From contig SOKS01000159.1 of NCBI GenBank assembly GCA_004375725.1, positions 1 through 11,727 on the forward strand: a stretch of 11,727 nucleotides of DNA. Direction: 5' to 3'. Shown here one piece after another: positions 6,199 through 11,727 of this stretch. This DNA comes from Dehalococcoidia bacterium (lineage in GTDB: Bacteria; Chloroflexota; Dehalococcoidia; Dehalococcoidales; RBG-16-60-22). Each line of letters begins with the position of its first letter. Position 1 is the stretch's first letter. A program made the translations under genes and the position numbers. The notes below the pieces were generated by a model. The model was not told the origin of the DNA, ran no database searches, and saw nothing but the letters and a program-made list of their open reading frames with translations.

Positions 6199-7410
6199 GT
6201 GTCGGGAAAAGTGGTGCTGGCCTATAGCGGTGGCCTTGATACCTCGGTGGCCATCCGATGGCTCAAAGAAAACTATGGCTTTGAAGTAGTCGCCCTCACC
6301 GTTGACGTTGGCAATGAACGTGACTTTACCGCCATCAAAGAGAAAGCGCTGAAGGTTGGCGCCGTTAAAGCAGTGGTCATCGATGTCAAGGAGCAGTTCG
6401 TCAATAACTTTATTTTTCCCGCGCTGAAGGCTGATGCGCTCTATGAAGGACAGTACCCGCTGGCGACGGCCCTCTCCCGACCGCTTATCGGCAAGTTAAT
6501 GGTGGATGTGGCGTATGATGAGGGAGCGGTGGCGGTGGCCCATGGCTGCACGGGCAAGGGCAATGACCAGGTGAGGATAGAGGTGAGCGTGAATGCGCTC
6601 GCTCCCGAACTCAAGATTATCGCTCCGGCACGGGAGTGGGGCATGACCAGAGAGGAAACCATCCAATATGCCGAACGGTACGGCATACCGGTGCCGGTCA
6701 CTGTTGCCAGCCCCTATTCCACCGATGAGAACCTCTGGGGACGGAGTATTGAGTGCGGCGTCCTGGAAGACCCCTGGGTGGAGCCGCCAGAGGACGCCTT
6801 TGCCTGGACAAAATCACCGAAAGAGACGCCGGACGCACCGGGTTACGTGGAGATTGAATTCGAGCAGGGTGCCCCGGTGGCCATTGACGGGAAAAAGATG
6901 AGCGGTGTTATGCTCGTGCAAACCCTGAACGAAATGGCCGGAAATTATGGTGTGGGGCGGATCGACCATCTGGAAAATCGCCTGGTGGGCATCAAGTCAA
7001 GAGAGATATACGAGGCGCCGGCGGCCATGGTGCTGCTGCAGGCACATCAGTCGTTACAGGCAATGACGTTATCCAAGGAGCAATCGCGCTTCAAGCAGAA
7101 GGTGGCCGTGGAATACGCCGACCTGGTCTATAATGGCCTGTGGTTTACGTCGCTGCATGAGGACCTGGCGGCTTACATTCAGTCCTCACAGCGCCACGTT
7201 ACCGGTACGGTAAGACTCAAGCTGTTTAAAGGTAGCTGCAGCGTGGTGGGGCGGAAATCGCCTTATTCGCTTTACAGCTATGGCCTGGCCACCTACGATA
7301 AAGGTGATGTCTTCGACCAGAGTGCCGCGGCCGGTTTTATCCAGATCTGGGGTCTGCCGGCGAAAACGCAGGCTCAGGTACAGGGTACGGGCCGATTGGA
7401 AAAGGGCTGA
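6199..7410 (+). CDS. argG: Argininosuccinate synthase ArgG
   Basis: ArgG condenses citrulline and aspartate using ATP, giving argininosuccinate, AMP and pyrophosphate (EC 6.3.4.5). From the chosen GTG it has 403 residues, the usual length. Visible motifs are LAYSGGLDTSV near the N-terminus (the ATP pyrophosphatase loop), HGCTGKGNDQVR (citrulline/aspartate and ATP binding), YSTDENLWGRS, and IDHLENRLVGIKSREIYE. Two adjacent GTG codons at 6196 and 6199 are possible starts, differing by one residue; 6199 has better spacing to the Shine-Dalgarno. It follows the hydrolase-like gene by 23 bp and its TGA is one base before the argH ATG, so the two are almost certainly co-transcribed and translationally coupled. 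Confidence 0.97.
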   Translation: MSGKVVLAYSGGLDTSVAIRWLKENYGFEVVALTVDVGNERDFTAIKEKALKVGAVKAVVIDVKEQFVNNFIFPALKADALYEGQYPLATALSRPLIGKLMVDVAYDEGAVAVAHGCTGKGNDQVRIEVSVNALAPELKIIAPAREWGMTREETIQYAERYGIPVPVTVASPYSTDENLWGRSIECGVLEDPWVEPPEDAFAWTKSPKETPDAPGYVEIEFEQGAPVAIDGKKMSGVMLVQTLNEMAGNYGVGRIDHLENRLVGIKSREIYEAPAAMVLLQAHQSLQAMTLSKEQSRFKQKVAVEYADLVYNGLWFTSLHEDLAAYIQSSQRHVTGTVRLKLFKGSCSVVGRKSPYSLYSYGLATYDKGDVFDQSAAAGFIQIWGLPAKTQAQVQGTGRLEKG

Positions 7411-7411
7411 T

Positions 7412-8788
7412 ATGAGCCATATCAGGGGTCGCTTTAAAAAGGCGGCGGATGAAAAGGTCGCCGCATATACTTCCTCTCTGCCCTTTGACTGGAGGTTATA
7501 CCGCCACGATATCGCCGGCAGCATTGCCCATGCCAGGATGCTGGCCAGGCAGGGCATCATCTCCGAATCCGACTCCGTGATAATCGTTCAGGGGCTTGAG
7601 GCCATCGAGCGGGAGATAACGCGGGGCGAATTTGACTTTAAGGCCGAACTGGAAGACATCCACATGGCCATCGAAGCCCGCCTCATCGAAAAAGTAGGCG
7701 AGGTTGGCGGCAAACTCCACACCGCTCGCTCGCGGAATGACCAGATAGCCCTGGATTTGCGTCTTTATATCAGGGAAGCCATTGCCAGGACCATAGGCAA
7801 TTTTCGTGAACTACAGCGTGCCCTGGTAAATCTGGCCGAAGCCAGCATGGAGGTGGTAATGCCGGGATACACCCATCTGCAGCCGGCACAGCCGGTTTTA
7901 CTGGCGCATCACCTTCTGGCCTATTTTGAAATGCTCCAGCGGGATGTGGGCCGCTTTGACTGTTGCCGGACACGTGCTGATGTATTGCCCCTGGGCAGCG
8001 GAGCACTGGCCGGAGTCGCCTACAACGTGGACCGCGAGTTCCTGGCCCGTGAGCTTGGCTTCAGCCAGGTAAGCCAGAACAGCCTTGATGCTGTCTCGGA
8101 TAGAGACTTTATCCTCGAGTATGAAGCCGCGGCCAGTATCAGTATGATGCACCTGTCACGGCTGGCGGAGGAAATCATTCTCTGGTCGTCTGCCGAGTTC
8201 GATTTTATCGAGCTTGATGAGGCATATGCTACCGGCAGCAGCATCATGCCCCAGAAGAAAAACCCGGATGTCGCTGAACTGGTTCGCGGGAAGACGGGAC
8301 GCGTGTATGGCCACCTGACGGCTTTTCTGACCACGATGAAGGCATTGCCTCTCGCCTATAACCGGGACCTTCAGGAAGATAAAGAGGGACTTTTCGATAC
8401 TGCGGACACGCTGCTGGCGTCGCTCGATATATGTACTGGCCTGATAGCAACGTTGAAAGTGAATACGGAAGGCGCCGCAAAAGCGGTGGGCCGCGGCCAC
8501 ATTCTGGCGACTGACCTGGCGGATTACCTGGCCAAGAAGGGGGAATCCTTTCGCACCGCCCATGAGATCGTTGGCAGGCTAATAAATTACGCCGTGAAGA
8601 AGGGAAAACCCTTACCGGAACTCAGCTTTGCTGAATACAGCAACTTTTCTCCATTATTTGGCGAGGATGTTTATGCTATTACCGTAGAATCGTCCCTCGC
8701 CGCGAGGGATACCGTTGGTGGTACCGCACCGAAGCGCGTGGCACAGGCAGTGGCCGCTGCGAAAAAGATACTCGGGCAGGGACAATGA
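7412..8788 (+). CDS. argH: Argininosuccinate lyase ArgH
   Basis: ArgH splits argininosuccinate into arginine and fumarate (EC 4.3.2.1), the last step of the pathway. The 458-residue length is typical of the fumarase/aspartase superfamily homotetramer. Visible signatures are TARSRND (104-110), GYTHLQPAQP (152-161) with H155, and the superfamily signature GSSIMPQKKNP (275-285) whose flexible loop carries the catalytic serine (S276/S277). The N-terminus reads MSHIRGRFKK, so the common WGGRF segment is changed to IRGRF, a mild oddity. The open frame extends upstream to 7280 inside argG, but the ATG at 7412 gives the family-standard N-terminus and sits one base after the argG stop, so it is chosen. 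A weak purine-rich AAAAGGG precedes it; coupling with argG is likely. It is the last gene of the arginine cluster and converges on rpmB. Confidence 0.97.
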   Translation: MSHIRGRFKKAADEKVAAYTSSLPFDWRLYRHDIAGSIAHARMLARQGIISESDSVIIVQGLEAIEREITRGEFDFKAELEDIHMAIEARLIEKVGEVGGKLHTARSRNDQIALDLRLYIREAIARTIGNFRELQRALVNLAEASMEVVMPGYTHLQPAQPVLLAHHLLAYFEMLQRDVGRFDCCRTRADVLPLGSGALAGVAYNVDREFLARELGFSQVSQNSLDAVSDRDFILEYEAAASISMMHLSRLAEEIILWSSAEFDFIELDEAYATGSSIMPQKKNPDVAELVRGKTGRVYGHLTAFLTTMKALPLAYNRDLQEDKEGLFDTADTLLASLDICTGLIATLKVNTEGAAKAVGRGHILATDLADYLAKKGESFRTAHEIVGRLINYAVKKGKPLPELSFAEYSNFSPLFGEDVYAITVESSLAARDTVGGTAPKRVAQAVAAAKKILGQGQ

Positions 8789-8795
8789 GAATAGC

Positions 8796-8815
8796 CCTCT
8801 CCGCTGAAGGGGAGG
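8796..8815. terminator. Intergenic hairpin between convergent argH and rpmB
   Basis: CCTCTCC (8796-8802) and GGGGAGG (8809-8815) form a 7-bp stem with one G-T wobble around a 6-nt loop. It lies 7 bp after the argH stop and is placed to act for both convergent genes. Neither strand has a T-run after the stem, so it is not a classical intrinsic terminator; it may be a mRNA 3'-end hairpin or a remnant of an interspersed repeat. Confidence 0.4.
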
Positions 8816-8837
8816 TCAAATCAGGAGGTAATAGAAG

Positions 8838-9026
8838 CTAGGCAGGTTTCACCGTTTTATGCTGGGTGCGCAGGCACCTGGTACACAGGTTGAGACGCTT
8901 GAGCTGACCGTTTATCGTCACCGTGGCCGGGTGTATGTTAGGTACCCAGCGGCGTTTGGTATGCCGTTTGGAATGACTCACATTATGGCCGAACTGGGGT
9001 GATTTACCGCATATATCGCACTTCAA
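8838..9026 (-). CDS. rpmB: 50S ribosomal protein L28
   Basis: This 62-residue protein is bacterial L28 (bL28) of the large ribosomal subunit. It starts with KCDICGK and continues with the family motif FGHNVSHSKRHTKRRWVPN (12-30), then IHPATVTING and a C-terminal LCTRCLRT. The two pairs C3/C6 and C48/C51 make a zinc ribbon, so it is the zinc-binding (C+) form. The start codon is TTG at 9026: the family N-terminus begins exactly there, no in-frame ATG lies nearby upstream, and AAAGGAG sits 8 nt before it. The gene is alone on the minus strand, convergent with argH and divergent from fakA. Confidence 0.97.
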   Translation of the reverse strand: MKCDICGKSPQFGHNVSHSKRHTKRRWVPNIHPATVTINGQLKRLNLCTRCLRTQHKTVKPA

Positions 9027-9034
9027 TCTAAATG

Positions 9035-9041
9035 CTCCTTT
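9035..9041 (-). promoter_or_regulatory. rpmB ribosome binding site
   Basis: AAAGGAG on the minus strand lies 8 nt before the TTG at 9026. It is a strong Shine-Dalgarno and is the main reason to accept the unusual TTG start. Confidence 0.75.
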
Positions 9042-9068
9042 GACTGTTTGGCAAACTTGATGTAATAT
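9040..9068 (+). promoter_or_regulatory. Candidate fakA promoter
   Basis: TTGACT (9040-9045, 5 of 6 consensus) is followed by a 17-bp spacer and TAATAT (9063-9068, 4 of 6). Transcription would start near 9075, giving a leader of about 48 nt that contains the 17-bp palindrome. It overlaps the rpmB leader on the other strand. This is a weak call based on hexamer matching only. Confidence 0.35.
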
Positions 9069-9073
9069 GAAAC

Positions 9074-9087
9074 CTACTACATAGTAG
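9074..9087. repeat. 14-bp palindrome in the rpmB-fakA spacer
   Basis: CTACTA (9074-9079) and TAGTAG (9082-9087) form a perfect inverted repeat with a 2-bp centre. It overlaps the candidate rpmB -10 box and the predicted fakA transcription start, so it could be an operator; it could also be coincidental. Confidence 0.5.
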
Positions 9088-9110
9088 CACAGTCAAGCTG
9101 AGCTTGACAA
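9081..9110 (-). promoter_or_regulatory. Candidate rpmB promoter
   Basis: On the minus strand TTGTCA (9110-9105, 5 of 6) is followed by 18 bp and TACTAT (9086-9081), with a TG one base before it forming an extended -10. Transcription would start near 9074, giving a leader of about 48 nt. Both inverted repeats of the spacer overlap this promoter. Confidence 0.4.
9092..9108. repeat. 17-bp perfect palindrome upstream of fakA
   Basis: GTCAAGCT (9092-9099), a single G, and AGCTTGAC (9101-9108) form an 8+1+8 perfect inverted repeat. It lies in the candidate rpmB promoter spacer and just before the fakA ribosome binding site. It may be a repressor operator, an mRNA hairpin next to the fakA start, or a decayed copy of an interspersed repeat containing CTGAGCTTG. 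Confidence 0.6.
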
Positions 9111-9122
9111 GGGTGGTACAAA

Positions 9123-10754
9123 ATGAAGCAAATAAAATCAATCAGTGGCCAGGAATTACGGGAAATGTTCGCCGCGGCTACTGGCTGGTTGGAGAAAAGT
9201 TCTGCTGAAATTGATGCCCTGAATGTATTCCCGGTGCCTGATGGTGACACCGGAACCAATATGCTGCTTACCATGCGCTCCACCATTGAGGAGGCCTACC
9301 GGGCTCCTGACCGCAGCGCTTCGGCGGTGGCTCATGCCATGGCGCATGGGGCACTGATGGGGGCGCGGGGCAACAGTGGCGTTATTCTCTCCCAGATTCT
9401 ACGCGGGCTGGCACAGAGCCTGACGGAGAAAGAATCTCTCACCGCGACCGATCTGGCTGGTGCTTTGCAGGAATCGGCGGTCATGGCGTACAAAGGGATG
9501 AGCAACCCGGTAGAAGGTACAATGCTGACCGTGATCAAGGATATTGCCACCGCGGTGCAGGCGGAAGTGGCCGGTGATGACGGGGATGTGGTTGCCGTCA
9601 TGGAAACAGCGGTCAACGCCGCCGGTGAATCGGTGGCCAACACACCGAATCTCCTCGATGTGCTGCGTCAAGCCGGCGTGGTTGATGCCGGTGGACAGGG
9701 ACTGCACACCATTTTCGATGGCGCCCTGCGCTACCTCAAGGGTGAGATGGAGCAGATGCGGTTCCGCAAGCCGCAGATCATTGTCACCGATATGCATGCC
9801 ACCAAATTGCCGCAGATGATCGCCGCTGACGAGATACCATACGGATACTGCACCGAGTTTCTCCTCAAGGGTGAAAAGCTGGACACGGACAAGATGCGGA
9901 AGAAGCTGGAAAAGAAAGGCGAGTCGCTTATTGTGGTTGGCGATGATGCAACGGCCAGGGTTCATATTCACACCCTTGAGCCCGGTGATGTTATCTCATA
10001 CGCCAGCAGCCTCGGCACTCTGCATCAGGTTTCGATCCGGAATATGGACGAGCAGCACCATGATTATCTGGAAATACAGAAAGACAGAGGTCCGGCGGTG
10101 GACACGGCAATTGTGGCGGTTGTCGCCGGAGAAGGGTTAGCTGACGTTTTCACCAGCCTCGGGGTAACGGCTATCGTTCCCGGTGGGCAGACGATGAACC
10201 CCAGCACCAAGGACTTGCTCCAGGCGGTTGAGGGGGCCGCCTCGGACAAGGTAATAATCCTGCCCAATAATAAGAACATCGTAGCCACCGCCAATCAGGT
10301 GCAGTCTCTAACGGAAAAGAAGATTGAGGTGGTGCCGACGACAACCATCCCGCAAGGGGTGGCGGCACTGCTGGCCTTTGACTATGAAGCAAACCTGGAA
10401 TCAAATATCCAGATAATGACCAGAGCCATGGCAACGGTAAAAACAATTGAGATATGCCGTGCCGTGCGCTCGGCCAAACTGGGGGACCTGAAAATCAAAA
10501 AGAAACAGCCGATTGGCTTTCTGGATGGCGATATGGTCGTAGTGGGGGAGAGTGGCCTTGAGGTGCTCAACAAAATGCTGTCCAAGTTGGGCCTGAGCAA
10601 AGTTGAGGTAATCACCATTTACTACGGCGCGGATACCAAGTCGGCGGAAGCGGAGCAGGTAGCCAGTGATATTCGCAGCCGGTATCCGCAGTTGCAGATC
10701 GAGGTGGTGAAGGGCGGGCAGCCGCACTATAACTATATTATATCGATAGAATAA
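9123..10754 (+). CDS. fakA: Fatty acid kinase catalytic subunit FakA (YloV/DAK2 family)
   Basis: FakA phosphorylates a fatty acid held by a DegV/FakB protein, making acyl-phosphate for phospholipid synthesis. At 543 residues it matches the FakA/YloV length. The N-terminal DhaL/DAK2 kinase domain (about 1-205) shows NVFPVPDGDTGTNM (34-47), whose aspartates D40 and D42 bind Mg-ATP, and GARGNSGVILSQ (80-91). A middle domain follows, with C243 and the HIH pair H281/H283 resembling the Cys-His-His zinc site known in FakA, then a C-terminal domain (about 315-543) like that needed for FakB interaction. This is not dihydroxyacetone kinase: the DhaK-type substrate domain is absent. GGGTGG (9111-9116) lies 6 nt before the ATG. 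The degV gene starts 17 bp downstream, which supports the FakA role. Confidence 0.9.
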   Translation: MKQIKSISGQELREMFAAATGWLEKSSAEIDALNVFPVPDGDTGTNMLLTMRSTIEEAYRAPDRSASAVAHAMAHGALMGARGNSGVILSQILRGLAQSLTEKESLTATDLAGALQESAVMAYKGMSNPVEGTMLTVIKDIATAVQAEVAGDDGDVVAVMETAVNAAGESVANTPNLLDVLRQAGVVDAGGQGLHTIFDGALRYLKGEMEQMRFRKPQIIVTDMHATKLPQMIAADEIPYGYCTEFLLKGEKLDTDKMRKKLEKKGESLIVVGDDATARVHIHTLEPGDVISYASSLGTLHQVSIRNMDEQHHDYLEIQKDRGPAVDTAIVAVVAGEGLADVFTSLGVTAIVPGGQTMNPSTKDLLQAVEGAASDKVIILPNNKNIVATANQVQSLTEKKIEVVPTTTIPQGVAALLAFDYEANLESNIQIMTRAMATVKTIEICRAVRSAKLGDLKIKKKQPIGFLDGDMVVVGESGLEVLNKMLSKLGLSKVEVITIYYGADTKSAEAEQVASDIRSRYPQLQIEVVKGGQPHYNYIISIE

Positions 10755-10771
10755 ATATTGGAGTACTAGAT

Positions 10772-11611
10772 ATGACAGTTAAAATTGTTACTGATAGCCT
10801 ATCTGATATTACTGATGACCTGGCGCAGGAGCTGGGGATTACAGTGGTGCCACTCTATGTGCGGTTTGGCGAGGAGGTCTATCGGGATAGGGTGGAAATT
10901 ACTACCGACGAGTTTTACCATAAACTGGTTCATGGTGCCACCTTTCCGACGACAACGCAGCCTCCACCGGGCGATTTTATAGATGTCTATAAAAAATTGG
11001 CCAGGGAAACTGATGAAATTCTGGTTATTGCTGTATCCGGCAAGCTCAGCGGTACCTATCAGTCGGCACTGCAGGCCAAGAACATGATGGAAGGCAAGTG
11101 CCGGATTGAAGTCATTGACACACTATCGGTGGCCATGGGTTTTGGGTTGATAGTTATTGAAGCGGCGAAAGCGGCCAAGGCTGGGGCAAACCTTGATGAG
11201 CTGGCTGATTTGGTGCGTAAAACTATGCCCCGGTCACATCTTGTTATATATTTTGATACTCTAAAATATCTGGCCAAAGGGGGGCGTATCGGTAAGGCGC
11301 AGGGGTTGATGGGCGCAATGTTGTCCATAAAGCCGATACTTACGGTAAAGGATGGCGAGATGGCCCCCCTGACCAGGGTAAGGTCTCCCGCCGCCGGTAT
11401 GGATTATCTGTACAATTTTGTGCCCGGCTTCTCCAAGATTGAGGCACTGGCAGTGGAGCATGCCACCACACCGGATAAGGCGGATGAGCTGGTTGAGCGC
11501 CTCAGCTTGCTTTTGCCCAAAGCGCGTATCTATCGATCAATAGTTAGCCCGGTATTAGGGACACATGCCGGTCCTGACGCCGTCGCGTTAACCGTCCTGG
11601 AGGCCGAATAG
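10772..11611 (+). CDS. DegV family fatty-acid-binding protein (FakB-like)
   Basis: This 279-residue protein is a complete DegV/FakB: it binds one fatty acid in a buried tunnel and presents the carboxylate to FakA for phosphorylation. Signatures are KIVTDSLSD (4-12), TTTQPPPGDF (60-69, where the family usually has TSQPS), VSGKLSGTYQSA (88-99) contacting the carboxylate, the IDT...AMGFG segment (115-125), and GGRIGKAQGLMG followed by LSIKPIL near residues 170-190. GGAG (10760-10763) sits 8 nt before the ATG, and the gene follows fakA by 17 bp, so it is in the same operon. Chain-length or saturation preference cannot be read from sequence. No membrane segment is seen. Confidence 0.93.
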   Translation: MTVKIVTDSLSDITDDLAQELGITVVPLYVRFGEEVYRDRVEITTDEFYHKLVHGATFPTTTQPPPGDFIDVYKKLARETDEILVIAVSGKLSGTYQSALQAKNMMEGKCRIEVIDTLSVAMGFGLIVIEAAKAAKAGANLDELADLVRKTMPRSHLVIYFDTLKYLAKGGRIGKAQGLMGAMLSIKPILTVKDGEMAPLTRVRSPAAGMDYLYNFVPGFSKIEALAVEHATTPDKADELVERLSLLLPKARIYRSIVSPVLGTHAGPDAVALTVLEAE

Positions 11612-11617
11612 GCATAA

Positions 11618-11727
11618 ATGCCGGTAAAGGTGGTGACCGACAGCGTCGCTGACCTGCCGTCTCAGGTAGTCGAAGAACTGGGGATTACCGTCATTCCGCT
11701 CAATGTTCGCTTTGGCGAGAAGGTATA
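11618..11727 (+). CDS. Second DegV family protein, 5' part only
   Basis: An open frame starts at ATG 11618, six bases after the stop of the first degV gene, and runs off the window end after 36 complete codons. The translation begins MPVKVVTDSVADLP and continues with ELGITVIPLNVRFGEKV, which aligns without gaps to the first DegV: 22 of 36 positions are identical by eye, including the VTDS motif. It is therefore a tandem paralogue, probably a second FakB with a different fatty-acid preference. No good Shine-Dalgarno is next to the ATG (a GGAGG at 11599-11603 is 14 nt away), so coupling to the upstream gene is likely. The truncation is due to the window edge. Confidence 0.88.
   Translation, partial: MPVKVVTDSVADLPSQVVEELGITVIPLNVRFGEKV

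Noticed and set aside
7280..7411. Upstream in-frame extension of argH inside argG.
   Set aside because: The 44 extra residues are basic and low in similarity to any ArgH; they overlap argG in another frame. ATG 7412 gives the normal length and N-terminus.
9067..9084. A five-codon frame (ATG to TAG, encoding MKPTT) in the fakA leader, a possible leader peptide.
   Set aside because: There is no Shine-Dalgarno, it overlaps the candidate promoter region, and so short a frame is expected by chance.
9109..9122. AAGGGTGGTAC just before fakA resembles the T-box antiterminator core.
   Set aside because: A T-box needs a long leader with a specifier stem and usually a terminator. Only about 50-90 nt are free here, rpmB occupies the upstream DNA, and the conserved bases after GGTAC (CCGCG-like) are missing. 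GGGTGG is better read as the fakA ribosome binding site.
1..11727. Search by eye for CRISPR repeats, insertion sequences, tRNA genes and prophage or toxin-antitoxin genes.
   Set aside because: No repeated spacer pattern, transposase motif, terminal inverted repeat pair, cloverleaf-like sequence or small paired toxin-antitoxin frames were recognised; gaps between genes are all below 100 bp.

Overview
The window is a compact, ordinary-looking bacterial chromosome segment of moderately high GC content. Nearly all of it is coding and every gap between genes is under 100 bp. No tRNA, rRNA, CRISPR array, transposase, integrase or phage gene is visible. Gene content and order suggest an anaerobic Chloroflexota of the Dehalococcoidia type: an argJ-argB-argD-argG-argH run beside rpmB and a fatty-acid-kinase/DegV cluster, a stand-alone pyruvate-kinase-C-terminal-like protein, and a mix of leaderless and Shine-Dalgarno starts. 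That assignment is inferred from family resemblance, not from a search.

Region 1 (18-1880, minus strand) is a three-gene operon. It holds a fumarylacetoacetate-hydrolase-family enzyme, then a stand-alone protein resembling the pyruvate kinase C-terminal domain, then a PPC/DUF296-domain protein. Region 2 (1881-1978) is a divergent promoter region. Both outward promoters place their -10 box 9 nt before the start codon, which predicts almost leaderless mRNAs.

Region 3 (1979-8788, plus strand) is an arginine biosynthesis cluster: argJ, argB, argD, an unrecognised membrane-anchored alpha/beta-hydrolase-like gene, argG and argH. ArgJ, ArgB and ArgD supply the acetylated cycle from glutamate to acetylornithine. 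ArgJ recycles the acetyl group to release ornithine, and ArgG and ArgH turn citrulline into arginine. argC (acetylglutamyl-phosphate reductase) and argF (ornithine carbamoyltransferase) are not in the window and must lie elsewhere if the pathway is complete. The hydrolase-like gene sits between argD and argG, where argF is often found, and has its own candidate promoter.

Region 4 (8789-9122) holds a small hairpin between convergent argH and rpmB, then rpmB (ribosomal protein L28, minus strand, TTG start), then a 96-bp divergent spacer containing two strong perfect palindromes. Region 5 (9123-11727, plus strand) encodes a FakA/YloV-type fatty acid kinase catalytic subunit, a complete DegV/FakB fatty-acid-binding protein and the first 36 codons of a second DegV paralogue cut by the window end. 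Together these look like a system that activates fatty acids to acyl-phosphates for phospholipid synthesis.

There is no clear evidence of a wholly new defence or mobile system here. The items most worth a second look are the uncharacterised hydrolase inside the arg cluster, the FAH/PK-C-like/PPC operon, the leaderless promoter architecture and the palindromes between rpmB and fakA.
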